Source: Chlorobiota bacterium
Lineage (GTDB): Bacteria > Bacteroidota > Ignavibacteria > OLB7
Assembly: GCA_021296135.1 (NCBI GenBank)
Contig: JAGWAZ010000004.1
Location: 1 to 55,323, forward strand
Length of the DNA: 55,323 bases
Direction: 5' to 3'
A program made the position numbers and the translations under genes. This document shows, in pieces, positions 1 through 7,963 of the stretch. Every line of letters begins with the position of its first letter. Positions within the stretch are counted from its first letter, which is position 1. Below the pieces are notes generated by a model. It was not told the DNA's origin. It did no database searches and saw only the letters and a program-made list of their open reading frames with translations.

Positions 1-1
1 T

Positions 2-2959
2 GCCCTCCGAAACTGGATTATTGATATTGATCCGGCGACTCCTCAAGAACGATATCAGTTCATGGCAGACCTGAAGCGAGATGGAGACACTGGACCAGGT
101 GATAAACGATTCTTGCAATCAACCGGGCCGTTCAACATGCGTCCTGGGGATACAGCACGTGTTGTTGTTGGTATCCTGATTGCTCCGGCAAAGGGTGACA
201 CTCCAGATGGAATGTGGGAAGATATGGATAGCCTGATTACACTTGATCTGTTTGCTCAGAGGGTATACGACGAAAACTTCCTTGCTCCTCGCCCGCCGGA
301 TCCAGCTAACGTTGATTGGCGCCCACTCGATAATGGCGTGGAGTTGCTTTGGGATGAGAAGTCAGAGCGTAGCCTCGACGTTGTAGAAAGAGGACTGGAC
401 TTTGCTGGATACATTATTCAGCGTGCTCGCAAGTCGGCCGGCCCCGATTTCGTTCAGTACGATTCGGTTGTCGGCTTTAACGTTGGTTATAAGACTATAG
501 GTACAATCAGGCTTCCTGCATTGCCAACCGACTCTGCTCGTGTGATCGCAGCAGGCAATCAAAACCTGAGTGCTATGGGGCCGTGGTGGCGACTGCCGAT
601 GCTTGCGGATATTACCGCCAATGGTCGTCTAACCTTTAATCCGTTTGACGACGAGAATAATGATTCTACACTTTTTAACGATCTTTCTGGAAAGTGGTGG
701 AATGATGGATCGTGGGGGGATCGTTTCAGCAATAAAGCAATTCGCGACATCGTTCGTGATGCTATAACCGAGATCATGGATAGTGTTACCGATGGTCGGA
801 CGTTTATTGATGTTGGCGATGATAATGGGGACGGTCGGGTTGACGCGAGTTCAGTTGATTTGCCCGCAAACGAGAAGTTGATTAACAGCATTGACTATTT
901 TTACCGTGTGTTGGCATTCGATGCTGGAAGTACTGAGGGGAATACTCCACCTAAGACCAACTCAGGTATTGCAGGTATTAATGAGGTACGGGCAACACCT
1001 GAAGCTCCGTCTGCCGGGTTGCCCGTAACTCCCGAGATTATTTCGCAGTATGGGTTAGGAGGGATCAGTAATTTTAACATTCTTGTCCTTGATCAAGAGC
1101 GTCTTGGTCAGCTCTTTGGTAATGACACTCTTGAGTTTGAGTTCCGTCCATACAGGCTCTGGGATTACGACCCGAACCGGGATACTGCTAACAATCGATT
1201 CTTTGGTCCTAACTGGTACACAAATGAGGTTATTGTTCGGAGTAGAAGCTTGGGTGAATTGAATCGCTTTGCCATTCCGTTGCTGCGTGGTGACATTGCC
1301 CGTCCCGTCTTTTCTGACAGGGCCTTTGTTGAGAGTAGGGCTAATAATAGACAATCCTTCAATCTGGATTCTACATTTACATCGCGTTTTGTCTACTTTT
1401 CGCGTGATACCGTTATTAAAAGACCTGGTGAGCCAGATAAGGATACAACTGTAGTTGATTCCATTTATGTGGATCGTCGGCATATAATGGCAACCTACCG
1501 GAATACGTTTGTGACAGAGCCTGGGCGATTATTATTCGGCACAAATGGCGTCACAAAGTCAACGCTTGGCATTTCCTTTGATTGGGCCGGGCAGCAGTTC
1601 GGAGATTCTTTGCGCTTCGGTCGTTACATCTCAGACCCTGTCCTTCTGCCGCATCGTGATTCCTCAATTCTCGGACACATTATTCAAATCCCATCGATTG
1701 ATGGGGCGGACACGACGTATAGACCAGAATACCGAGACGACTTTAATCCATTTGAGTTGATAGATGGACCAGGTGAAGGCACACCAAACCCGACGCTTAT
1801 TGATGGAGCTGTTGCCTATGGTAACGATCAGAACAGTCTGGTTCTGAACCGTTCGATACCGAGTATTGGCCAGCCATTATTGGAGGTCGAGTTCCTTCCT
1901 GGCGGTACAGAAACTCTTGTCTGGACGCAAGATAATAAGGAGTATCGTGTTGAGAATGTTCCATATTTGATACCTGTAGTTCGCAATCTGAATTCATATT
2001 CATACGAGGTTTTCAGTGGGGACGGATCAAGTACTGATCAGGATGTCAACTACGACTACGAGTTTCCTGCGGATGGGGATATTGCGTTACGTCTCAACAC
2101 CGCAGGCACTCCAATCCTTGACAATGATGATGCCTTCATTCGATTAGTTGATCTTGGCGAGTTTGCATTAGCAACATATGCTTGGGGTAACATAGCGAAT
2201 ATGACAGTAAAAGAGCGTCGTACGGTAATAAACTTCCGCGGGCGAGATCGGTCTCAACTTCCGACAATATCTCCAGCATCAAAACCGATTGGCACTCCCA
2301 ATCGCTACTATGTAGGTGAGCATATCGTTTCAATCGATGATACCGAATCTGTAGATGTCCGCTTCACTCATCGTCTTGTCTGTAACGGAGCAATTACGCT
2401 GATTGACTTTGCTGGAATGGGTGCTGTTACCGCTTCCATAACAAGCGATACAGGACGACGTAAGCAGATTGTACCTGATTCTCGACCTTCGGTTGACTTC
2501 CAGGCGGGTGATAAGTTCAGGGTGCATTTCGCCGGTGGTGCTTTAGGACTGCCACAACCTGATGCTAAGGTCGTTGTTGCAATTCCTGATCCGACTCCTG
2601 GCCCTGGAGAGTTTACCGATGATCTGCTTGATGCTGTTCGCGTTGTTCCAAACCCATATTTGGTCGATCATTTGGGACAGTCGACAACCAGCGAAAAAGT
2701 AATCTACATTACGCGCCTTCCAGAAAAGTGCACAATCGAAATCTATACTGCTGGAGGTGAATTGGTTCAGACAATCGAGCATGATGCTTCAAAGAATGTA
2801 GATGGACGGATCGCGGTCAATGCGTGGGATTTGGTTTCGAGGGGCAATCGTCAAGTGCAGACACAGTTGTTTGTTGCCCGCATTGTCACACCTGATGGAG
2901 CAGAGACGGTGAAGAAGTTCTCAGTTGTTGTGGGTGGCTTCAGATTCCTCACCCGGTGA
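2..2959 (+). CDS. Large secreted protein with type IX-like C-terminal domain (5' partial)
   Basis: The reading frame is open from base 2 with no stop before the first ATG at 62, so the gene begins outside the window; at least 985 residues are present. I do not recognise a catalytic domain. The visible part is rich in Asp, Asn and aromatic residues, as in extracellular beta-sandwich proteins. Near its start it carries an MRPGDTARVVVGI-type segment that I associate with large secreted proteins of the Chlorobi/Ignavibacteria group. The last ~90 residues contain the VRVVPNPYLVD motif followed by EIYTAGGELVQTIEHD, the FlgD-like or type IX sorting-like C-terminal fold. It lies 122 bp upstream of a PorV-type barrel, which fits secretion across the outer membrane. 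The substrate or role is unknown. Secretion is inferred from the C-terminal domain, because the N-terminus is not visible. Confidence 0.8.
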   Translation, partial: ALRNWIIDIDPATPQERYQFMADLKRDGDTGPGDKRFLQSTGPFNMRPGDTARVVVGILIAPAKGDTPDGMWEDMDSLITLDLFAQRVYDENFLAPRPPDPANVDWRPLDNGVELLWDEKSERSLDVVERGLDFAGYIIQRARKSAGPDFVQYDSVVGFNVGYKTIGTIRLPALPTDSARVIAAGNQNLSAMGPWWRLPMLADITANGRLTFNPFDDENNDSTLFNDLSGKWWNDGSWGDRFSNKAIRDIVRDAITEIMDSVTDGRTFIDVGDDNGDGRVDASSVDLPANEKLINSIDYFYRVLAFDAGSTEGNTPPKTNSGIAGINEVRATPEAPSAGLPVTPEIISQYGLGGISNFNILVLDQERLGQLFGNDTLEFEFRPYRLWDYDPNRDTANNRFFGPNWYTNEVIVRSRSLGELNRFAIPLLRGDIARPVFSDRAFVESRANNRQSFNLDSTFTSRFVYFSRDTVIKRPGEPDKDTTVVDSIYVDRRHIMATYRNTFVTEPGRLLFGTNGVTKSTLGISFDWAGQQFGDSLRFGRYISDPVLLPHRDSSILGHIIQIPSIDGADTTYRPEYRDDFNPFELIDGPGEGTPNPTLIDGAVAYGNDQNSLVLNRSIPSIGQPLLEVEFLPGGTETLVWTQDNKEYRVENVPYLIPVVRNLNSYSYEVFSGDGSSTDQDVNYDYEFPADGDIALRLNTAGTPILDNDDAFIRLVDLGEFALATYAWGNIANMTVKERRTVINFRGRDRSQLPTISPASKPIGTPNRYYVGEHIVSIDDTESVDVRFTHRLVCNGAITLIDFAGMGAVTASITSDTGRRKQIVPDSRPSVDFQAGDKFRVHFAGGALGLPQPDAKVVVAIPDPTPGPGEFTDDLLDAVRVVPNPYLVDHLGQSTTSEKVIYITRLPEKCTIEIYTAGGELVQTIEHDASKNVDGRIAVNAWDLVSRGNRQVQTQLFVARIVTPDGAETVKKFSVVVGGFRFLTR

Positions 2960-2972
2960 TAATGCTTTGTGA

Positions 2973-3009
2973 ATAGGTGGGGGCCGGATAGTTTCCGGCT
3001 TCCCACTAT
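2973..3009 (+). terminator. Terminator-like hairpin between two secretion-related genes
   Basis: ATAGGTGGG pairs with CCCACTAT (one bulged G), and an inner GCCGGA pairs with TCCGGC around a TAGTT loop. There is no run of T after it, so it may be a weak terminator or an RNA-stability hairpin rather than a classical intrinsic terminator. Confidence 0.4.
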
Positions 3010-3081
3010 TTGAACGGCAAAGAGCAGGCCTCAAAACAAATGACAAGTAAAGACATAATACATAATCAGGAGTATAGAGTA

Positions 3082-4134
3082 ATGAAACACATATACCTGT
3101 ATGGTCTCTCCCTGCTGATTGCGGCGGTTGTGGGGCAAGACCTATTTGCACAGAGTGAAACCGAGTTCCGTGAAATATTGGAGAGTAAAGAATTCTCCAA
3201 AGTCGGCGTTGGAACTGGTACATTCCTCAATATTCCGGTTGGAGCGCGAGCAACTGCATTAGGATCGAGTTTTTCCGCCGTTGCGGACGATCCATCAGCG
3301 CTCTACTGGAATCCGGCCGGTATTACGCAGATGCCCGGCACCAGTATCTCCGGAAGCTACACTGCGTTGTTTGCTGGTATTAACCACAGTTTTTCCGGAT
3401 TTACATTCGACATAAGTGACTCCTATAAAGTAGGGATCAGCGCTGTAGCGCTAAGCTCTGGAGATATTGAAGTGACAACGCTCTTTGAGGATCAGGGAAC
3501 GGGTGGGTTCTACAGTGCTACGGATCTTGCTATTGAAGCTGCAATAGCAGGAGAGTTAACAGATCAATTCTCATTTGGAGCTACTGGCAAGGTTGTCAGT
3601 ATGTCGGTAGCGGATGTCTCCGCCTCAGGCGTTGCATTCGATTTTGGCACGTTGTACGATCCGGGCTTTCTGGGGTTGAAAATTGCTTTTGTGATACAGA
3701 ATCTTTCTGCACCGTTAAAGTATTCAGGACCTGGTCTTCTCAAGAAAGGGCGGACTGATCAAGAAACCGGCAATCGCGGAGCTGATGTTGAACTTGAAAC
3801 CAATACAGTATCGTTGCCCTTAATATTCCGGGCTGGATTCTCTACAGATCTGATTCGTGGTAATGAAGATCATGCGTTGAAGGGAATGACGCAGTTTACA
3901 ACAACATCCAACCAACCCGAACATGTCGGACTTGGTGTCGAGTATCTTTGGAAAGATTTGCTTGCTCTCCGTGTGGGATATCAAGCTGGGTCACCCAAGG
4001 CATATAGCTTGACTGGAGGTGTCGGAGTTGTCTATGAATCGGGGGCCTTCAATGCTAATCTCGATTACGCAATCCGACCTCATCAAAATCTTGGACTCTT
4101 AAACACGATCACAGCCTCAATCAGGTTGCGATAG
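3082..4134 (+). CDS. PorV/PorQ-family outer-membrane beta-barrel protein
   Basis: A 350-residue protein of the PorV/PorQ (UPF0164) family: outer-membrane barrels related to FadL that in Bacteroidota assist type IX secretion. I chose the ATG at 3082 because it opens an obvious signal peptide (MKHIYLYGLSLLIAAVVG, ending at LFAQ) and follows CAGGAG about 11 bases upstream. An upstream in-frame ATG at 3010 would bury the signal peptide. The diagnostic N-terminal pattern is present: GTGTFLNIPVGARATALG, then DDPSALYWNPAGI. The C-terminus is a series of amphipathic strands. It directly follows a gene whose product has a type IX-like C-terminal domain, and a second family member lies at 31577-32620 on the other strand. 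Whether it works with a true type IX system cannot be told from this window. Confidence 0.85.
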   Translation: MKHIYLYGLSLLIAAVVGQDLFAQSETEFREILESKEFSKVGVGTGTFLNIPVGARATALGSSFSAVADDPSALYWNPAGITQMPGTSISGSYTALFAGINHSFSGFTFDISDSYKVGISAVALSSGDIEVTTLFEDQGTGGFYSATDLAIEAAIAGELTDQFSFGATGKVVSMSVADVSASGVAFDFGTLYDPGFLGLKIAFVIQNLSAPLKYSGPGLLKKGRTDQETGNRGADVELETNTVSLPLIFRAGFSTDLIRGNEDHALKGMTQFTTTSNQPEHVGLGVEYLWKDLLALRVGYQAGSPKAYSLTGGVGVVYESGAFNANLDYAIRPHQNLGLLNTITASIRLR

Positions 4135-4168
4135 TCGATTATCGTTTATAGAATCCAGGTAGACTGCC

Positions 4169-4223
4169 AAGCGGGTTTCCCGGTATAGCACGACTTCGTT
4201 CGTAGTAGCCGAGAAACCCGCTT
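4169..4223 (+). terminator. Inverted repeat after the PorV-like gene
   Basis: AAGCGGGTTTC (4169-4179) is a perfect 11-bp inverted repeat of GAAACCCGCTT (4213-4223), with a 33-base loop. It lies 35 bp after the stop codon and is followed by CGTATTT rather than a clean T run. It may be a terminator or a 3' stabilising hairpin. Confidence 0.5.
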
Positions 4224-4284
4224 CGTATTTATGGATGACACGATAATCTGTCGATAAACCAAACGTCACAGGTCTTGTACCTAC

Positions 4285-5757
4285 ATGTCGTCACATACTA
4301 TGGTCAGAAAGGTAAGCAGTCTTTCTATCGGAATCATGTCTCTGGTGAGCTTCTATATATTCTCCATACAAGGAGGATATGCCCAGTCTTCACCGGGATC
4401 ATTGAACTTTGCCTACTCCTATTGTTGCTTTGCCGGAGCAGAGGGTGTTCCATCGGTTGAGTTCTCCTATCGATTTTCCGAGAATGGTCTTACCTACCGT
4501 AATGGTTTCGGTCGATTGATGATTGAGTTGCAGATGTACGATACCTCAGGATTGTTGCGTGAAAGCTTTCTTTGGACCGTTGACCATGTAACAGGTGAAG
4601 ATGGACCAAGCGGCAGAGTTTTTGTAGGGCTTGAGCGTTTTGAGGCGACTTCGGACAGGTATGATGTCACCATGAAGTTGACAGACGCACTTAATATCTC
4701 TCGTTCAGACTCGATTACATTCCCTCTTGAGTTACGGTACTTTACTGCAGACAGGATTGGCCTGAGCGATATCGAGCTGATAACGGAGATGGCCCCTGCG
4801 GGAGATTCCGATCATCCGTTTGTTCGGGGAGACTATATCCTGATGCGCAACGTAGATGGCATTGTCGGCCCTCCGGATCACAGATTGAATTCCTATGTTG
4901 AAATTTATCATGCCGATAAAATCGCTGCCTCGGAGTGTCATCTCGTATGGCTGATCGCCGATACAAACGGACGTGGCGTATACATGCGCGATACGTTGTT
5001 ATCCCGACCCGATACGTCAGTGATTTTTGATGTGAACTCGGTTGTCCTCAATGGGTTGAAGAGTGGGCGCTACATTCTTGCGGCTCGTTTGTTTAATGCG
5101 CGTCGTGGCCTTGCAAGCGATTCGGTGCAAATCGTTCGGGGGTTTGAAGTCTGGAATCCGAAAATGGATTCATTGACGGACCGACGTCAGGAGATATTGG
5201 CTGAAAGAGAAGATTTAATCGATCCGACCTATGGGGGGATGAAAGAGAAAGAATTGGATGCAGAGTATACTGTGACCGAGTACATCATGAACCAGACCAA
5301 ACGCAATGTTTGGAAAGAGTTAAGTGGAGTTGAACCTAAGGCTCGGTTCCTTACCAAGTTCTGGCTTGCTCTCGACGATGATCCATCAACTCCAGAAAAT
5401 CCGTTTCGGGAAGATTACTTCAGAAGAGTTGATATAGCCAAAAAACTTTATTATTCATCGTTGACTCCTAAGGGCTGGGATAGTGATCGGGGACGGATTT
5501 TACTGACGTATGGTCAGCCGGATGTGGTAGATCGTCATCCAAGCGATCATAACCGTAAGCCTTATGAGATTTGGACATATACCTCCAATCGTATAGACTT
5601 TGTCTTTGTTGATCTTTCTCAAAACGGAACCTACTCACTTGTCCATTCAACAGCACAAAATGAAATCCGTTATCCGGAATGGGAACGTGATTATGCCGCA
5701 CTGCATGAGCAGATGTATGAGGGAGAATTTGACAGAAACAACCGGTCCGGATTCTAA
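4285..5757 (+). CDS. GWxTD-domain secreted protein
   Basis: A 490-residue protein with an N-terminal signal peptide ending near GGYAQ. The C-terminal third carries the GWxTD-domain signature in the variant form PKGWDSDRGRILLTYGQPD (around residues 395-413), followed by a YEIWTYTS segment. GWxTD domains are found in the Chlorobi/Bacteroidota/Fibrobacteres group and have no settled function. The middle part looks like beta-sandwich repeats. The ATG at 4285 was kept as start; another ATG at 4300 would also leave a full signal peptide, and neither has a clear ribosome binding site. The Thr-to-Ser change in the signature is minor. An extracytoplasmic location is inferred from the signal peptide. 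Confidence 0.8.
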   Translation: MSSHTMVRKVSSLSIGIMSLVSFYIFSIQGGYAQSSPGSLNFAYSYCCFAGAEGVPSVEFSYRFSENGLTYRNGFGRLMIELQMYDTSGLLRESFLWTVDHVTGEDGPSGRVFVGLERFEATSDRYDVTMKLTDALNISRSDSITFPLELRYFTADRIGLSDIELITEMAPAGDSDHPFVRGDYILMRNVDGIVGPPDHRLNSYVEIYHADKIAASECHLVWLIADTNGRGVYMRDTLLSRPDTSVIFDVNSVVLNGLKSGRYILAARLFNARRGLASDSVQIVRGFEVWNPKMDSLTDRRQEILAEREDLIDPTYGGMKEKELDAEYTVTEYIMNQTKRNVWKELSGVEPKARFLTKFWLALDDDPSTPENPFREDYFRRVDIAKKLYYSSLTPKGWDSDRGRILLTYGQPDVVDRHPSDHNRKPYEIWTYTSNRIDFVFVDLSQNGTYSLVHSTAQNEIRYPEWERDYAALHEQMYEGEFDRNNRSGF

Positions 5758-5778
5758 CACTAGAGGAAGGAATGTTTG

Positions 5779-6654
5779 ATGCGCCGTGGCATCAGATTGA
5801 TTTGGCGTTTTGCCTTTCGTATATATGGTAGATATGTTCCTTTGCGGTTCGTGCACCACTTTTCTCCTCTTCTTTCCTGGCCCTTAAAACTGGCAGGGAT
5901 ACGTGGGTCGGTCGCTCTATCTAATGTTTCTCTTGCTTTCCCGGAAAAAGAAGAACGAGTGCGTTGTAGAATTGCACGACGTTCCCTTGAAAATCTCGTG
6001 ACGGTCTACCTTGAAATGCCTCGTTTGGGGCACATGCCTGATAACGAATTGCGCCGGCATTTCGAGATTGATAATCTTGAAGTCCTAACCGATCGCACTA
6101 TAGATGAGCGCGGAGCACTCTTGCTTTCGGGCCATATTGGAAATTGGGAGTTACTTGCATTAGGATCTGCAAGGTTAGCTCAACGACCTTTTTCGATCAT
6201 CGTTAAAGGTCAGGATGATTTTGGTGAACTTGATCGTATGCGTAGCACTTTCGGAAACAAGATGATCCCACTTCACAAAGCCGCTCTCTCAGCCAGTAGA
6301 ATTCTGTCGAAAGGAGGAGTTGTTGCCATGTTGGCAGATCAGTCTCCTCCATCAACAGAATTGCCGGTTACTCTTTTTGGTGTTGAGACTACTGCTTTTT
6401 CAACTCCTGCGCGGCTTGCTCTAAGGTATAGACCCAAAGTGATTCTTGGATTTGCGATTCGCTTGGCTGATGGGAGATATCGAACCACCTTGAGTGAACT
6501 TCCACACAATGACCTGGATGATACCCATGAAGGAATAGAACTCTTTACCAGGCGCTATCTTGATGCACTCGAAAAGGCTATACGTGAGTATCCCGAGCAA
6601 TGGGTCTGGCAACATCGTCGTTGGAAACGCTCACCCGGGATTAAGTATGATTGA
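5779..6654 (+). CDS. LpxL/HtrB-family lipid A acyltransferase
   Basis: A 291-residue member of the lysophospholipid/lauroyl acyltransferase family, which adds secondary acyl chains to lipid A at the inner membrane. The catalytic HX4(D/E) motif is visible as GHIGNWE (His119-Glu124). The conserved middle region MLADQSPP and the C-terminal EQWVWQHRRWK typical of the family are present. A hydrophobic/basic N-terminus (RRGIRLIWRFAFRIYGRY) fits membrane anchoring. The ATG at 5779 sits 8 bases after GAGGAAGG, which decides the start over the TTG three bases earlier. The end overlaps the start of the next gene (a GT9 glycosyltransferase) by 8 bp, suggesting a lipid A/core assembly operon. Confidence 0.85.
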   Translation: MRRGIRLIWRFAFRIYGRYVPLRFVHHFSPLLSWPLKLAGIRGSVALSNVSLAFPEKEERVRCRIARRSLENLVTVYLEMPRLGHMPDNELRRHFEIDNLEVLTDRTIDERGALLLSGHIGNWELLALGSARLAQRPFSIIVKGQDDFGELDRMRSTFGNKMIPLHKAALSASRILSKGGVVAMLADQSPPSTELPVTLFGVETTAFSTPARLALRYRPKVILGFAIRLADGRYRTTLSELPHNDLDDTHEGIELFTRRYLDALEKAIREYPEQWVWQHRRWKRSPGIKYD

Positions 6655-7663
6655 TTCGGTGTTGATAGTACAATCCGGTTTTCTTGGCGATGCGGTTTTG
6701 GCAACGGGACTTGTAAGAGCTATCAGTGGAGTCTCCTCAGCAACCAGGATTGGTATGCTTGTCCGTTCCTTTTATGTCGATCTTTTGCATGGACATCCCG
6801 GTATCACTCAGGTCTATGGTATGAATAAGCAAGATCATAAAGACATTACGCAGATTATCGAGCAGATCCGTCTCGCTGATTATCAGTTAGCTCTCATCCC
6901 GCACAGATCGCTTCGTTCGCAGATGATTCCCTATCGGGCAGGAATCCCCAAACGGGTTGGTTTTCGCCAGAGTACATTTTCATTTCTCTGTACGGATACA
7001 GTTGAGTATGCTATTTCGTCTCATGAACTACAACGGAATGCCTCGTTGTTGGTTCCAGTTGGATTGGATAGTGCGAGGTTGGATTATCATTCGTGGCTAA
7101 GTCCTGATCCGGAGACCCTTCTCTTGATTCAAGAGAAGTATAACGGTGAGAAGCCAACAATAGTTGTCGCTCCCGGTTCAGTCTGGCCAACAAAGTGCTG
7201 GCCTGAAGAGGGCTACGCTCAACTCTGTCAGTTGTTCATAGAAAGAGAATGGGCAGTCTATCTGGTGGGAAGCAAACAAGAACGAGAGCTCTGTATACGA
7301 ATTGCTGAAAGAGCAAGATTGGAAAGGAGGTACGTGCTGGCAGGTACACTTTCTTTGGCAGAACTCGTTGCAGTAATGAAATGCGCCGATCGTGTTGTGA
7401 CAAACGACAGCGCACCACTACATATTGCTGAGGGGGTAGCGACACCTGTTACTGCTATATTCGGACCAACAGCGCCAGAATTCGGCTTCTCTCCCTATCT
7501 TCCACAATCGGCACTCCTTGAACGGCCGCTTCCATGTCGACCATGTGGCATCCATGGCCACAGAACCTGTCCTCTCGGAACTCATCGATGTATGGAGGAA
7601 ATTTCTGTCCAGGCTGTCTTTGAGGCTGCGATCAATGTTGAGAATCATGAAGGGATACCTTGA
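6647..7663 (+). CDS. Glycosyltransferase family 9 (LPS heptosyltransferase-type)
   Basis: A 338-residue ADP-heptose:LPS heptosyltransferase-like protein, GT-B fold. It starts with the typical MIDSVLIVQSGFLGDAVLAT strand-loop-helix, carries APGSVWPTKCWPEEGY at the domain junction, and ends with TNDSAPLHIAEG...TAIFGPTAPEFGF and PCRPCG, all hallmarks of WaaF/WaaC relatives. The ATG at 6647 overlaps the stop region of the upstream acyltransferase, so the two are probably translationally coupled. A longer in-frame extension to 6560 lies inside the acyltransferase gene and adds no domain. The sugar donor cannot be decided from sequence; ADP-heptose is the family default. Confidence 0.87.
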   Translation: MIDSVLIVQSGFLGDAVLATGLVRAISGVSSATRIGMLVRSFYVDLLHGHPGITQVYGMNKQDHKDITQIIEQIRLADYQLALIPHRSLRSQMIPYRAGIPKRVGFRQSTFSFLCTDTVEYAISSHELQRNASLLVPVGLDSARLDYHSWLSPDPETLLLIQEKYNGEKPTIVVAPGSVWPTKCWPEEGYAQLCQLFIEREWAVYLVGSKQERELCIRIAERARLERRYVLAGTLSLAELVAVMKCADRVVTNDSAPLHIAEGVATPVTAIFGPTAPEFGFSPYLPQSALLERPLPCRPCGIHGHRTCPLGTHRCMEEISVQAVFEAAINVENHEGIP

Positions 7664-7664
7664 T

Positions 7665-7826
7665 ATGGTGAAGCGATTCTTCTGCACAATACTGATTGCG
7701 TTTGCTCTATCTGCGCTCCACGTTAGTGGCAAGCCACTGGTTCGCCGTCGTGAAGCGATTGTATTGACTTCTCCACCTGATCCATACTATCCGCCCAGGG
7801 CAATCCTATTGCGTAGACGTTTTTAA
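7665..7826 (+). CDS. Small secreted Pro/Arg-rich protein (hypothetical)
   Basis: A 53-residue frame beginning one base after the stop of the glycosyltransferase. It has a short signal peptide (VKRFFCTILIAFALSALHVS) followed by a basic and proline-rich tail with PDPYYPPRA. A possible ribosome binding site AAGGG lies about 11 bases upstream. I recognise no family. The clear signal-peptide pattern and the tight spacing argue for a real gene; the small size argues for caution. Confidence 0.45.
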   Translation: MVKRFFCTILIAFALSALHVSGKPLVRRREAIVLTSPPDPYYPPRAILLRRRF

Positions 7827-7881
7827 GGGCTTGTTTGTACGAGGTCTTCTGTGCAGCTCACCAACGACCTATGCCTAAGCA

Positions 7882-7912
7882 TTGGTAATCGATTACGGGC
7901 TTAGTACCTTTG
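7882..7912 (+). promoter_or_regulatory. Bacteroidota-type promoter upstream of the GH2-like gene
   Basis: TTG (7882-7884), 20 bases, then TACCTTTG (7905-7912) matches the Bacteroidota sigma-factor form TTG-N19-21-TAnnTTTG. Transcription would start near 7920, leaving a leader of about 45 bases before the ATG at 7964. Confidence 0.5.
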
Positions 7913-7963
7913 TAGATTAGTGACAATCGGCCTTACAACAGGTTTTAATAGTTTTAAGATTCT

